From NCBI GenBank assembly GCA_016705685.1, contig JADJLB010000010.1, forward strand, positions 712,501 through 776,500: a DNA stretch of 64,000 nt. The letters are read 5' to 3'. The stretch comes from Propionivibrio sp. (lineage in GTDB: Bacteria; Pseudomonadota; Gammaproteobacteria; Burkholderiales; Rhodocyclaceae). Below the pieces are notes generated by a model that saw only the letters and a list, made by a program, of their open reading frames with translations, had not been told where the DNA came from and ran no database searches. The position numbers and the translations under genes are program-made. Shown in pieces: positions 34,975 through 44,125 of the stretch; the stretch's first letter is position 1, and each line of letters starts with the position of its first letter.

Positions 34975-35943
34975 ATGCGCTTTGCCTTCATCCTCGATCC
35001 ACTTGTTTCGCTCAAGGCCTACAAAGATTCGAGCGTCGCCATGATGCGTGCGGCGCAGGCTGCCGGCCATGCCGTTTGGGCGATTCAACAGCAGGCCATT
35101 CATTGGTCGGCACGTCATGGCGTATGCGCCGAAGCAACGCACCTCGAACTGCTGGACGACGATGTGGAGTGGTGCGTCGAAATCGACCGCCATGTTGTAC
35201 CGCTCCGCGATTTTGCCGCCGTGGTCATGCGCAAGGATCCGCCCTTTGACGTCGAATATGTCACCACTACCTGGCTGCTTTCACGTGCAGAGGCTGAAGG
35301 AGCGCGCGTCTTCAACCGACCGCAGGCGCTGCGCGATCATTCCGAAAAACTCGCCGTAGCGGAGTTTGCGCAATTTTCCGTGCCCACGCTGGTCTCACGA
35401 GAACCGGCTCTGATTCACGGCTTCATCGAAACGCAAAGCGATGTCATCCTCAAACCCCTTGACGGCATGGGCGGCAGCCAGATATTCCGCGTCCGCCATG
35501 ACGACCCGAACCGCAACGTCATCGTCGAGACGTTGATCCAGGACTTGCTGACGCACGATGGCGCCCGCACGATCATGGCCCAGCGCTACATCCCCGAGAT
35601 CAGCGCTGGCGACAAGCGCATCCTGCTCGTTGACGGCGAAGTGGTGCCCTATTGTCTGGCGCGGATCCCAAAAGCCGGCGAGACGCGCGGCAACCTGGCG
35701 GCGGGTGGCAGCGGCGTGGCACGCGAACTGACCGCACGCGACCGCGAAATCGCCGATGCGCTGGCCCCAGCACTTGCCGCACGCGGCCTTCTCCTGGTCG
35801 GCATCGACGTAATCGGCGACTGGCTCACCGAAATAAACGTCACTAGCCCGACCTGCATGGTTGAAATCTGTCAGCAAACCGGTTTTGATGCCGCACAGAT
35901 GTTCATTGCCGCGCTGGAGCGTCGATGCATTTCATCCGCCTAG
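34975..35943 (+). CDS. gshB: glutathione synthetase
   Basis: 322 residues from the ATG at 34975 (AGGAGAATTGTTC before it). ATP-grasp features are MRFAFILDPLVSLKAYKDSS, VMRKDPPFDVEYVTTTWLL, ILKPLDGMGGSQIFRV and the metal-binding end VGIDVIGDWLTEINVTSPTC. It joins glycine to gamma-glutamylcysteine. The length is normal for the prokaryotic enzyme. The end overlaps the start of apbE by 19 bases, so the two are translationally linked. Confidence 0.95.
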   Translation: MRFAFILDPLVSLKAYKDSSVAMMRAAQAAGHAVWAIQQQAIHWSARHGVCAEATHLELLDDDVEWCVEIDRHVVPLRDFAAVVMRKDPPFDVEYVTTTWLLSRAEAEGARVFNRPQALRDHSEKLAVAEFAQFSVPTLVSREPALIHGFIETQSDVILKPLDGMGGSQIFRVRHDDPNRNVIVETLIQDLLTHDGARTIMAQRYIPEISAGDKRILLVDGEVVPYCLARIPKAGETRGNLAAGGSGVARELTARDREIADALAPALAARGLLLVGIDVIGDWLTEINVTSPTCMVEICQQTGFDAAQMFIAALERRCISSA

Positions 35944-37001
35944 TTGTTCTGGTCATCATGGCTGGAGTGCTGACAGCCTGTGCCAAAGCGAAGCTTCATC
36001 ACCAGGAATCCTTCGTTTTCGGAACGCGAGTCGAAGTCCTGATCGCCGGGCTGGATGAGTCGCCGGCGCGTCTGGCCGCCGCTGCGGTTCTGCGCGAATT
36101 TGACCGCATGCACCGCACGTATCACGCCTGGCAGCCCTCCGAACTGAGCACGCTGAACGCGGCGATCGCGGACGGAAGAACTCTGGAAGTGACCCCCGAA
36201 ATGGCCGGGCTGCTGATCGACGCGCAACGCTTTGCCGCAGCCAGCGATCGGCTTTTCGATCCGGGCATTGGTGGCCTGGTCAAGCTGTGGGGCTTCCATT
36301 CCGACGAATTCAAATCCGTTCTGCCCGATCCGTTTGAACTTGCGGCATGGCGCGCGGCGCGTCCTGGCATAGGGGACTTGCGGATCGAAGGCACGCGCGT
36401 GAGTAGCCGCAATCGCGCAGTAGCCATCGATTTTGGCGGGTATCTCAAAGGGGTTGCCCTCGATCGGGCTGCAGCCATTCTGCATGGTCAAGGGGTCAAT
36501 AACGCGCTGATCAACATCGGCGGGAACGTGATGGCGCTTGGCACAAGAAACGGTGAGCGCTGGCGCGTCGGCATTCAGCATCCACGGCAACCAGGACCGC
36601 TGGCCACCGTCGAACTCAACGACGGCGAGGCGATCGGCACGTCCGGCGATTATCAGCGCTACTTTGAGGTCAATGGCCAGCGCTACAGCCACCTCCTTGA
36701 CCCGCGTAGCGGCGCCCCAGCGACACAGACCCAGTCGCTTACCGTTCTCATCACCCCGCGACCGGCGGCTGGCGCGCTCTCCGATATGGCGTCCAAACCG
36801 TTGTTTATCCGCGGTGCCGAATGGCCTGAAATGGCCGAAAAACTGTCCATTGAGCAAGTCCTGTGCGTTGATGCCCACGGGCGCATTCAGGTCAGCGCAG
36901 CGTTGCACCATCGCCTTGAATTCGTCGGCATTGAAGCAACAGCGATCGAAATTTTACCCACTGATGTTTCCGGGACTCACGGAATACGTGGAATCCCTTA
37001 G
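35925..37001 (+). CDS. apbE: FAD:protein FMN transferase, lipoprotein
   Basis: 358 residues. The signal MHFIRLVVLVIMAGVLTAC has an L-T-A-C lipobox (Cys19). ApbE motifs follow: HHQESFVFGTRVEVLI, FDRMHRTYHAWQPSEL, SDRLFDPGIGGLVKLWGF, AIDFGGYLKGVALDRA and NALINIGGNVMALGTR. ApbE covalently attaches FMN from FAD to periplasmic loops of proteins such as the Na+-NQR and Rnf subunits. No nqr or rnf gene is in the window. Its insertion between gshB and the PTS genes, overlapping gshB, is a local arrangement. Confidence 0.93.
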   Translation: MHFIRLVVLVIMAGVLTACAKAKLHHQESFVFGTRVEVLIAGLDESPARLAAAAVLREFDRMHRTYHAWQPSELSTLNAAIADGRTLEVTPEMAGLLIDAQRFAAASDRLFDPGIGGLVKLWGFHSDEFKSVLPDPFELAAWRAARPGIGDLRIEGTRVSSRNRAVAIDFGGYLKGVALDRAAAILHGQGVNNALINIGGNVMALGTRNGERWRVGIQHPRQPGPLATVELNDGEAIGTSGDYQRYFEVNGQRYSHLLDPRSGAPATQTQSLTVLITPRPAAGALSDMASKPLFIRGAEWPEMAEKLSIEQVLCVDAHGRIQVSAALHHRLEFVGIEATAIEILPTDVSGTHGIRGIP

Positions 37002-37031
37002 AATGTCCGCTGATACTTACTGGAACGCGCA

Positions 37032-37421
37032 ATGATCGGTATCCTCCTGATTACGCATGGCACGTTTGGCGAAAGCCTGATCCAGAATGTGTGCCACGTC
37101 CTCAACAAACGACCGCCATTGCTCGGCCAGCTCGGCATCACCGCACAGGACGACTTGCTTGACGTTTTGCCTCTGGCCGAAGCGAAACTGCGGGAAGTCG
37201 ATGATGGCAACGGCGTACTGATCATGACGGATATACTGGGCGCCACGCCCTCTAATCTCGGTCTGAAATTGCTCGTTCCGGGATGGATCGAAGGCGTTGC
37301 CGGCGTCAATTTACCGATGCTGCTGCGCGCACTGACCTATCGAAACCTCGGAATGAACACACTGATGCAAAAAGCCGTCAGTGGCGGCCGGGACGGTGTC
37401 GTCAACATGCTGCAGCACTAA
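37032..37421 (+). CDS. PTS EIIA component, mannose family
   Basis: 129 residues. The opening MIGILLITHGTFGESLIQNV carries the phospho-acceptor His9 of the EIIA-Man fold, and LIMTDILGATPSNLGLKLL is the second conserved segment. It accepts phosphate from HPr. No EIIB, EIIC or EIID gene follows, so it is not part of a complete sugar transporter here. Together with the HPr and EI genes it forms the regulatory PTS branch common in betaproteobacteria. Its target is unknown. Confidence 0.92.
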   Translation: MIGILLITHGTFGESLIQNVCHVLNKRPPLLGQLGITAQDDLLDVLPLAEAKLREVDDGNGVLIMTDILGATPSNLGLKLLVPGWIEGVAGVNLPMLLRALTYRNLGMNTLMQKAVSGGRDGVVNMLQH

Positions 37422-37444
37422 ACAGGGAATCTACAGGAAGACTA

Positions 37445-37714
37445 ATGGCACGCGCTGAAATAGAGATTTCCAATAAGCTGGGTTTGCATGCCCGAGCCTC
37501 GGCCAAGCTGACGCAACTGGCCGGCAGTTTCAACTCCGAAGTCTGGTTGGAGAAGGGGAACCGCCGGATCAATGCCAAAAGCATTATGGGTGTGATGATG
37601 CTGGCTGCCGGCAAGGGCTCCACCGTGTTGGTGGAAACCATCGGCAGCGACGAACAACCCGCACTCGAATCGCTTCTTAAACTGATCGCGGATAAATTCG
37701 GCGAAGGAGAATGA
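37445..37714 (+). CDS. ptsH: phosphocarrier protein HPr
   Basis: 89 residues from the ATG at 37445 (CAGGAAGACTA before it). The active-site His15 lies in NKLGLHARASAKLTQLA, and Ser46 in AKSIMGVMML is the regulatory site used by HPr kinase where that enzyme exists. HPr carries phosphate from EI to the EIIA encoded just upstream. The eight-base gap to ptsI and the 23-base gap from the EIIA gene indicate an operon. Confidence 0.95.
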   Translation: MARAEIEISNKLGLHARASAKLTQLAGSFNSEVWLEKGNRRINAKSIMGVMMLAAGKGSTVLVETIGSDEQPALESLLKLIADKFGEGE

Positions 37715-37721
37715 GCAAACC

Positions 37722-39464
37722 ATGAGCTTCACTTTGCACGGCCTCGCCGCATCAAACGGCATCGCGATTGGCCAGGCGCATCTGATCTCGCAGGCGACGC
37801 TAGAGGTGTCGCACTTGGTCATCTCCCCGCGCATGGTTGACAAGGAAGTCGCGCGTTTCGAAGCGGCTCTGGAACAAGTCCGCAGCGAATTCGCCGCGAT
37901 GAAAAGCGAAATGGGGAAATCCCCAACCGATATCGCGGCCTTCATCGACCTGCATCTGATGATCCTCGCCGACCCGGAGTTGTCCGAGGTTCCCCAGCAA
38001 ATCATTCGCGAACGACGTTGCAACGCTGAATGGGCGATCGTCCAGCAGATGGAATTTCTGGTTGCCCAGTTCGACCAGATTGACGACACCTATTTGCGCG
38101 AACGCAGTTACGACGTGCGTCAGGTCGTCGAGCGCGTCGTCAGGGAACTGGCCGGGCGGCCGAATAATTCATCGGTCAAGATTCCCAAGGGCACCAAGGG
38201 AGAAAACCTGATCGTCGTCGCCCATGATCTTTCACCGTCCGATGTCATGGCCTTCAAGGATCAGCATTTCGCTTCATTTGTCACCGACGTTGGCGGCACG
38301 ACCTCGCACACGGCCATCCTGGCGCGTGGCATGGGCATTCCGGCGGTGCTTGGCCTGCACAACGCCCGTCAGTTGATTCGGGACAAGGAAACCATCATCG
38401 TCGACGGCACGCGCGGCGTGTTGATCGTCAATCCCGATGTTCGCGTCCTGGAGGAATACGAGCTCAAAAAGAGCCAGATCGAAATTGATCGCTCGAAGCT
38501 CAAGCTGCTCAAGAGCACGCGGGCAACAACGCTCGATCGCGTCAAGATCGATTTGCTGGCCAACATCGAAGAGCCGAGCGATGTGGCAGCGGCACTTGAG
38601 AGCGGTGCCGAAGGCGTCGGCCTGTTCCGCACCGAATTCATATTTCTCGGACGCGGCGACATGCCCTCCGAGGACGAACAGTTCGAGGCGTATCGCAAGG
38701 CTGTCAAAGCCATGCAGGGCAAACCGATAACGATCCGCACATTCGATCTTGGCAACGACAAGCACCTGCATTCGGAAGATACCATCTGGGGCCGGAAGCG
38801 CGACAACCCGGCGCTGGGCCTGCGTTCGATCCGCCTATCGCTGGCCGAACCGGACTCGTTCCAGGCGCAATTGCGCGCCATCCTGCGCGTCTCCAAGCTG
38901 GGCAAGGTAAAAATCCTGATTCCCATGCTCTCGCACGCACATCAGATCGACCAGACGCTGGCGGCGCTGGAGCAGGCAAAATCAAGTTTGCGTGGCGGAA
39001 AGATTGCCTTCGACGAGAGCATCGAAATTGGCGGGATGATCGAGGTTCCGGCAGCGGCTCTGGCCGTCGGCCTTTTTCTGCGCCGCATGCATTTCCTTTC
39101 GATCGGCACCAACGACTTGATCCAATACACGCTGGCTATTGATCGCAGCGATGAACAGGTCTCGAACCTTTACGAGCCGCTGCATCCGGCCGTCCTGATG
39201 TTGTTGGCGCATGTCATCAGCACCGCCGAAAAGGTTAACGTACCGGTTTCGATGTGCGGCGAAATGGCTGGAGATCCGAAACTGACCCGTCTGTTATTGG
39301 GCATGGGCCTGCGCGAATTTTCGATGCATCCGTCGCAAATTCCGGCGATCAAGCAAAAGGTCAAGCAGAGCGACATTTCCGAATTGATACCTATCGTGCG
39401 TCGCATTATGCGTCTTGAAGAATCCTCCAAAATTCAGGAACAGATCGAACGCCTCAACAATTAA
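37722..39464 (+). CDS. ptsI: PTS enzyme I (phosphoenolpyruvate--protein phosphotransferase)
   Basis: 580 residues. The phospho-acceptor His196 is in VGGTTSHTAILARGMGIPAV. The C-terminal TIM barrel binds PEP (GVGLFRTEFIFLGR, ITIRTFDLGNDKHL, SIGTNDLIQYTLAIDR) and has the catalytic Cys in PVSMCGEMAGDP. All regions of a full-length enzyme I are present. It starts the phosphate relay to HPr and the EIIA at 37032. The next gene on the strand, metX, is separated by 208 bases containing a riboswitch. Confidence 0.96.
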   Translation: MSFTLHGLAASNGIAIGQAHLISQATLEVSHLVISPRMVDKEVARFEAALEQVRSEFAAMKSEMGKSPTDIAAFIDLHLMILADPELSEVPQQIIRERRCNAEWAIVQQMEFLVAQFDQIDDTYLRERSYDVRQVVERVVRELAGRPNNSSVKIPKGTKGENLIVVAHDLSPSDVMAFKDQHFASFVTDVGGTTSHTAILARGMGIPAVLGLHNARQLIRDKETIIVDGTRGVLIVNPDVRVLEEYELKKSQIEIDRSKLKLLKSTRATTLDRVKIDLLANIEEPSDVAAALESGAEGVGLFRTEFIFLGRGDMPSEDEQFEAYRKAVKAMQGKPITIRTFDLGNDKHLHSEDTIWGRKRDNPALGLRSIRLSLAEPDSFQAQLRAILRVSKLGKVKILIPMLSHAHQIDQTLAALEQAKSSLRGGKIAFDESIEIGGMIEVPAAALAVGLFLRRMHFLSIGTNDLIQYTLAIDRSDEQVSNLYEPLHPAVLMLLAHVISTAEKVNVPVSMCGEMAGDPKLTRLLLGMGLREFSMHPSQIPAIKQKVKQSDISELIPIVRRIMRLEESSKIQEQIERLNN

Positions 39465-39570
39465 TGACGTGGCCACGGGCAACGAACATCCGCTTTGATT
39501 TGTCTATTCCCTCGCGCGTCCCGATTCGGCAGATTTGACTTTTCCCGGGACTGCCGGTAACTTTCTCCCA

Positions 39571-39627
39571 TAGCGCCGATTTGAATCTTCAGCTTGCGGG
39601 CGCTCAATAAATACGGCTAAAGCGGGG
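39571..39627 (+). promoter_or_regulatory. SAM-II-type riboswitch aptamer upstream of metX
   Basis: The stretch has the conserved blocks of SAM-II (SAM_alpha) in order. A P1 5' arm AGCGCC (39572-39577) pairs perfectly with GGCGCT (39599-39604). It is followed by GATTTGAA, then GCTTGC in the loop, then after P1 an A/T-rich AATAAATAC and the diagnostic GGCTAAAG (39615-39622), and a GGGG. SAM-II aptamers fold into an H-type pseudoknot and switch off methionine genes when S-adenosylmethionine is abundant. The downstream gene is metX, a known SAM-II target. The pseudoknot helix P2 was not verified by folding. Confidence 0.8.
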
Positions 39628-39631
39628 CCAG

Positions 39632-39663
39632 CCCAGTCCGCTTTTCTGCCGACTGGGTTTTTA
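39632..39663 (+). terminator. terminator hairpin between the SAM aptamer and metX
   Basis: CCCAGTC (39632-39638) and GACTGGG (39651-39657) form a seven-base-pair stem with a 12-base loop, followed directly by a run of T and the sequence TTTTTA. It begins five bases after the aptamer and ends ten bases before the metX start. It is well placed as the riboswitch expression platform, and could also end read-through from ptsI. Confidence 0.7.
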
Positions 39664-39672
39664 TTCAATACG

Positions 39673-40806
39673 ATGACAATGGTCCAAAATAATTCGGTCG
39701 GAATCGTTGCCCCGCAACGGATCCGTTTCAATGAGCCGATCGCTCTCAAGAGCGGGGCTCGACTTCCAGGCTTCGATCTCGTTTTTGAAACCTACGGTAC
39801 GCTGAATACCGCGCGCTCCAACGCCGTACTGGTATGCCATGCACTTTCCGGCGGCCATCATGTTGCCGGAGTATACGCCGACGATCCGACCAACTGGGGT
39901 TGGTGGGACAACTTGGTCGGTCCTGGCAAGCCCCTCGATACCCGTAAGTTTTTTGTCGTCGGAGTCAACAACCTCGGTGGGTGCTATGGCTCGACCGGGC
40001 CGCTGTCCGTGAACCCCGAGACCGGGAAGCGTTATGGCGCGGATTTTCCGATGGTGACCGTCGAAGACTGGGTGGCGGCGCACGCACGCCTTGCCGACCA
40101 TCTCGGCGTGGACACCTGGGCGGCGGTGATCGGCGGCAGCCTTGGCGGCATGCAGGCACTCGAATGGACCTTGCAGTACCCGGACCGCATACGGCATGCC
40201 ATGGTCATCGCCTCGGCACCAAAATTGTCGGCTCAGAATATCGCCTTCAACGAAGTCGCCCGTCAGGCCATTCTGTCCGACCCGGATTTTCACGGCGGCC
40301 ACTATGCCGAACATGGCGTGATCCCGACCCATGGGCTGCGGCTGGCGCGCATGGTGGGTCACATCACCTATCTGTCGGATGGCCAGATGGGCGAAAAATT
40401 CGGACGACAACTGCGCCACGGCGAACACCAGTTCAGTTTCGATGTCGATTTTGAGGTGGAGTCCTACCTGCGCTATCAAGGCGACAAGTTTGCCAGTTTC
40501 TTCGACGCCAACACCTACCTCAATACGACCAAGGCGCTCGATTATTTCGACCCGGCTTATACCTACGACGGCGATCTGGCCGCCGCCCTGGCCCGGGCCA
40601 AGGCCAAGTTCTTCGTCGCCAGTTTTTCAACGGACTGGCGCTTCGCCCCGTCACGCTCTCGAGAAATCGTCTTCGCGCTACTGCATAACCGCCTGCATGT
40701 CGCCTACGCCGAAATCGACAGCGATGCGGGACATGATTCCTTTCTGCTCGATGACGTTCATTATCACGCTGTATTGCGCGCCTATCTGGAGAACATATCC
40801 GTATGA
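39673..40806 (+). CDS. metX: homoserine O-acyltransferase
   Basis: 377 residues. This alpha/beta-hydrolase has the nucleophile Ser156 in [16 protein letters not shown], an oxyanion region [10 protein letters not shown], and the Asp/His of the triad in the C-terminal segments [12 protein letters not shown] and [13 protein letters not shown]. It acylates homoserine with acetyl- or succinyl-CoA in methionine synthesis. The acyl donor cannot be told from the chain as read. An ATG at 39679 is an alternative start. The leader carries a SAM-II aptamer and terminator. metW overlaps its end by four bases. Confidence 0.94.
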   Translation: MTMVQNNSVGIVAPQRIRFNEPIALKSGARLPGFDLVFETYGTLNTARSNAVLVCHALSGGHHVAGVYADDPTNWGWWDNLVGPGKPLDTRKFFVVGVNNLGGCYGSTGPLSVNPETGKRYGADFPMVTVEDWVAAHARLADHLGVDTWAAVIGGSLGGMQALEWTLQYPDRIRHAMVIASAPKLSAQNIAFNEVARQAILSDPDFHGGHYAEHGVIPTHGLRLARMVGHITYLSDGQMGEKFGRQLRHGEHQFSFDVDFEVESYLRYQGDKFASFFDANTYLNTTKALDYFDPAYTYDGDLAAALARAKAKFFVASFSTDWRFAPSRSREIVFALLHNRLHVAYAEIDSDAGHDSFLLDDVHYHAVLRAYLENISV

Positions 40807-41423
40807 GCAATGGAAACCCCTTGACGGCCATCGAACGCGAACGTTTCGATTTTGCCGTTATTGCCAACTGGATACCCCCCGGAGAGCGTGTACTCGACCT
40901 GGGGTGTGGCGATGGCAAGCTGCTGCGTTATCTGCGCGAAAGCAAAGGGGTTTTCGGTTACGGCGTCGAGATCGATCACGAGAGTGTGCTCGGTTGCATC
41001 CGCAATGGGGTCGATGTGATCCAGATCGACATCGAGGGCGGTCTTTCAGGTTTTGAAAATCAGTCCTTCAATCACGTGATCATTTCCCAGGCGCTGCAGG
41101 CCATGCATGCCACCGAGCGAATTCTGGGCGAAATGCTGCGCGTCGCCGACGAAGCCGTCGTGAGTTTCCCCAATTTTGCCTACCGCACCAACCGGGCAGC
41201 GATCGCCCAGGGCCATATGCCGGTTTCCGAAAATCTGCCTTACGAATGGTACGAAACGCCCAATGTCCGCTTTTTCACCATCGCCGATTTTGAAGCGCTG
41301 TGCGGCAAACTGGGCATCGAGATTCGGGAACGGCTGGCCTTTGACGATACTGGGCAAGCGGTGACCGATGACCCCAATCTGAACGGCAGTCTGGCCTTCT
41401 ATCGTCTGGGCCGGAAAGCCTGA
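40803..41423 (+). CDS. metW: methionine biosynthesis protein MetW
   Basis: 206 residues. The SAM-type Rossmann motif [20 protein letters not shown] is at the N-terminus, followed by the MetW-typical [20 protein letters not shown] and [20 protein letters not shown]. MetW is encoded next to MetX in many proteobacteria and is needed for full homoserine acyltransferase activity. The ATGA overlap with metX supports a complex of the two. It is probably under the same SAM riboswitch. Confidence 0.94.
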   Translation: MSNGNPLTAIERERFDFAVIANWIPPGERVLDLGCGDGKLLRYLRESKGVFGYGVEIDHESVLGCIRNGVDVIQIDIEGGLSGFENQSFNHVIISQALQAMHATERILGEMLRVADEAVVSFPNFAYRTNRAAIAQGHMPVSENLPYEWYETPNVRFFTIADFEALCGKLGIEIRERLAFDDTGQAVTDDPNLNGSLAFYRLGRKA

Positions 41424-42694
41424 TGCCCGTTTGGCTGAAAGCACTGTTGACCCGCAAGATGCTGATCTGCGTCTTTACCGGGTTCAGCTCCGGTTTGCCG
41501 CTTTATCTCCTGCTCAACCTGCTGCCGGCCTGGTTGCGCAGCGAAGGCGTCAATCTTAAAACCATCGGTTTTTTTGCGCTGATTCAATTTCCTTACACCT
41601 GGAAGTTTCTCTGGTCGCCTTTCCTCGACCGCTACGCTCTACCCATACTCGGTCGACGACGCTTCTGGTCGCTCAGCATGCAGATCGGATTGCTGCTTTC
41701 CATCGGCCTGCTCGGCGGCCTTTCGCCAAACACCGACATCGTTCCAGTGCTCTGGCTGGCCACCCTGCTTGCACTGTTCTCGGCAACCCAGGACATCGCC
41801 CTGGATGCCTACCGTCGCGAACTGCTGAGCGATACCGAACTGGGCCTCGGCAACGCCGTACATGTGAACGCTTATCGCGTCGCCGGACTGGTGCCCGGAT
41901 CGCTCTCACTGATTCTTGCCGACCTGTTACCCTGGTCGCAGGTCTTCTGGATCACTGCCGCCTTCATGCTGCCTGGCATGGTCATGGTGCTGTCGGTCAA
42001 TGAACCCGATTGCTCGCAGACAAAACCCCGAACCTTGCGCGAAGCCGTGGTCGAACCCTTTCACGAATTCATGGGTCGGGCGGGCCTGCAAGGGGCTCTG
42101 CTGGTCCTGGCATTCATTTTCCTTTACAAGTTGGGCGACTCATTGTGCACCGCCCTGGCGACGCCTTTTTACCTCGACATGGGTTTCACAAAAACGGATA
42201 TCGGCCTGATCGCCAAGCATGCCGGCCTCTGGCCGGCGGTGATCGGCGGCCTGATTGGTGGCTTGTGGATGGTGCGTCTGGGCATCAACCGTGCCTTATG
42301 GCTATTCGGCGTTGTCCAGCTACTTTCGATTCTTGGCTTTGCCTGGCTGGCCTGGCTGGGGCCGCATACAGCCATCGGCATGGACCAACGGCTGGCGCTC
42401 GCCACCGTGATCGGCTTCGAGGCGCTCGGCGTCGGCCTGGGCACGGTTGCCTTCGTTGCCTTCATTGCGCGTTCAACGCATCCAGCCTACACCGCCACCC
42501 AATATGCCTTATTTACCAGCCTGGCCGCCGTGCCGCGCACGTTTTTCAATGCTTCGGCGGGTTGGTTGGTCGAAAGCCTGGGCTGGTTCAATTTTTTTCT
42601 GCTGTGCACCGCGCTGGCGGTACCGGGCATGCTCTTGCTGCCGCGGGTCGCGCCGTGGCGACCCGCGTCCATCGACGCTACGCGCCGTGTCTGA
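41423..42694 (+). CDS. ampG: AmpG-family muropeptide MFS transporter
   Basis: 423 residues, twelve or more membrane helices. The start MLICVFTGFSSGLPLYLL and the stretch GFFALIQFPYTWKFLWSPFL with DRYALPILGRRRFW are the AmpG signature. The central SATQDIALDAYRRELL and the C-terminal half NASAGWLVESLGWFNFFLL also match. AmpG imports GlcNAc-anhydroMurNAc peptides for cell-wall recycling. Its start overlaps the metW stop by one base (TGATG), so it may be carried on the metXW transcript though unrelated in function. Confidence 0.92.
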   Translation: MPVWLKALLTRKMLICVFTGFSSGLPLYLLLNLLPAWLRSEGVNLKTIGFFALIQFPYTWKFLWSPFLDRYALPILGRRRFWSLSMQIGLLLSIGLLGGLSPNTDIVPVLWLATLLALFSATQDIALDAYRRELLSDTELGLGNAVHVNAYRVAGLVPGSLSLILADLLPWSQVFWITAAFMLPGMVMVLSVNEPDCSQTKPRTLREAVVEPFHEFMGRAGLQGALLVLAFIFLYKLGDSLCTALATPFYLDMGFTKTDIGLIAKHAGLWPAVIGGLIGGLWMVRLGINRALWLFGVVQLLSILGFAWLAWLGPHTAIGMDQRLALATVIGFEALGVGLGTVAFVAFIARSTHPAYTATQYALFTSLAAVPRTFFNASAGWLVESLGWFNFFLLCTALAVPGMLLLPRVAPWRPASIDATRRV

Positions 42695-43421
42695 AACCAA
42701 CGCGGCCTGCGCCGAGGCACTGATCAGCGCTGCCCGCGAGCTGTCGTCCAAGGTCGAAAGTCTGGTTTTTTCTCCCCCGGTGTCGCATACCTATAACCCG
42801 CTGACGTACGCCTGGGAAGCGCACGTGCAGTATTTGCGCCGCTATGGGGCAAGCCGCAAGGAAGTGCTGTTCATCGGCATGAACCCCGGCCCCTTCGGCA
42901 TGGTGCAATGCGGCGTGCCCTTTGGTGAAATCACCGCGGTGCGAGGCTGGATGGGAATCGAAACTCGCATTGCGAAGCCGGCTATCGAGAACCCCAAGCG
43001 CCTGATCGATGGCTTTGCGTGTACCCGCTCCGAAGTTAGCGGCCGGCGGCTGTGGGGGCTGTTTCAGGAACGCTTTGGCACGGCAGAGGCATTCTTCGCC
43101 CGGCATTTTGTTGCCAACTACTGTCCGCTGGCCTTCTTCGACCAGGGTCGAAATCTGACGCCGGACAAGCTGCCAACGACCGAGACAGACCCTCTCAATT
43201 CGGCCTGTGACGATCATCTCAGGCAGATCGTCGCGGCGCTTGAGGCAAAATGGGTCATCGCGGTCGGCGGTTTTGCCGAGCGGCGCGCAAGCGATGCTCT
43301 GGCGGGGATAAATGTCCGCATTGGAAAAATACTGCATCCCAGCCCGGCAAGTCCAGCCGCCAACCGGGGATGGGCGGCCGCGGCGACACGGCAATTGATG
43401 GCTTTGGGAGTCTGGCACTAA
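42687..43421 (+). CDS. SMUG1-like uracil-DNA glycosylase
   Basis: 244 residues from a GTG at 42687 that overlaps the ampG stop by eight bases. A long upstream extension of this frame is a shadow of ampG. The motif FIGMNPGPFGMVQCGVPFGE is the SMUG1 active-site loop (uracil binding), and HPSPASPAANRGW near the C-terminus is the DNA-intercalating loop motif. SMUG1 proteins remove uracil and oxidised pyrimidines from DNA. Bacterial members are less widespread than family 1 enzymes. The fold assignment is firm; the substrate range is inferred. Confidence 0.88.
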   Translation: MSETNAACAEALISAARELSSKVESLVFSPPVSHTYNPLTYAWEAHVQYLRRYGASRKEVLFIGMNPGPFGMVQCGVPFGEITAVRGWMGIETRIAKPAIENPKRLIDGFACTRSEVSGRRLWGLFQERFGTAEAFFARHFVANYCPLAFFDQGRNLTPDKLPTTETDPLNSACDDHLRQIVAALEAKWVIAVGGFAERRASDALAGINVRIGKILHPSPASPAANRGWAAAATRQLMALGVWH

Positions 43422-43466
43422 CCCGGTGGCGGCGACACCGTGTACGCCGGGAGGGTTGTGTATGGC

Positions 43467-43808
43467 TTACTTGCGCTGAAGATCTGTTACCGGCCGTTGC
43501 GCACGCGGTTTTCGCCGCCGGTCGAGCCACCAGGCATACACCGGCAGCAATAATGCAGAACCGGGCAGGAGCAGGAACAACAAGTAAGGCGATACTCGCG
43601 AAAGCACGCGTAGCTGGTTAAGGAGCTCCGATCTTTCGTCTTCAGTCCATTTATCGCCATTGCGATTCTTCATCAGCAGGGGCATCAGCCCGCGCATGCG
43701 GACAACGTCAGCGACAAACTCCCGAGCCTGCCGTTTCTGCGAGGCTACAACACGTGAAACGACGCTGGATTTCCCGATTGTCGCCTTGCCCCCTTCGTCA
43801 TTGCTCAC
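43467..43808 (-). CDS. small membrane protein with LETM1-like segment
   Basis: 113 residues. A basic N-terminal half is followed by WTEDERSELLNQLRVLSRVS and the hydrophobic YLLFLLLPGSALLLPVYAWW, then a basic tail DRRRKPRAQR. The combination of an LxxLxRVSPYLLF helix with P-G and L-L-P turns recalls the LETM1-like ribosome-binding membrane proteins of betaproteobacteria. No catalytic residues are visible. It overlaps the yqjK-like gene by four bases (ATGA) and ends the yqj-type operon. Confidence 0.7.
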   Translation of the reverse strand: MSNDEGGKATIGKSSVVSRVVASQKRQAREFVADVVRMRGLMPLLMKNRNGDKWTEDERSELLNQLRVLSRVSPYLLFLLLPGSALLLPVYAWWLDRRRKPRAQRPVTDLQRK

Positions 43809-44125
43809 GAACCGGCTTTCACATCGAACATCGGAAATGTCTTGCGCAAAGTCCGCCAGGTCTTCCAGGCGAAGTAGGCGCGTCGGGTCCAGCGCCCGAT
43901 GCGGCCTGGCTTCAGGACGACCAGCGTCGCCACGACAAGCGTAACGACGCTGGGGTGGTGTTTGACAAAGACGACGCCGGCGCGCACGCCTGCCACCAGC
44001 CGATCTGCTGTCGACAAGGCAGCGCGCACCGGCGGCACTTCACGCGCCAGCGAGGCGCGCTGATGGGCGATGCGTTCGAGCAAGCGGCCACGCCGCAAAT
44101 GAAGTTCAATCAGCCGGCGACTCAT
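43805..44125 (-). CDS. YqjK-like protein
   Basis: 106 residues. The opening MSRRLIELHLRRGRLLERIA and the basic, arginine-rich helices fit the YqjK-like family, and a single hydrophobic segment (SVVTLVVATLVVLKPG) lies in the middle. It overlaps the end of the yqjE gene by 20 bases and the following gene by four. Function is unknown, but in enterics yqjK follows yqjD and yqjE as here, which supports the call. Confidence 0.75.
   Translation of the reverse strand: MSRRLIELHLRRGRLLERIAHQRASLAREVPPVRAALSTADRLVAGVRAGVVFVKHHPSVVTLVVATLVVLKPGRIGRWTRRAYFAWKTWRTLRKTFPMFDVKAGS

Noticed and set aside
39541-39663. SAM-I or SAH riboswitch in the metX leader
   Set aside because: The long multi-helix SAM-I core and the SAH aptamer blocks are absent; the compact pattern fits SAM-II instead.
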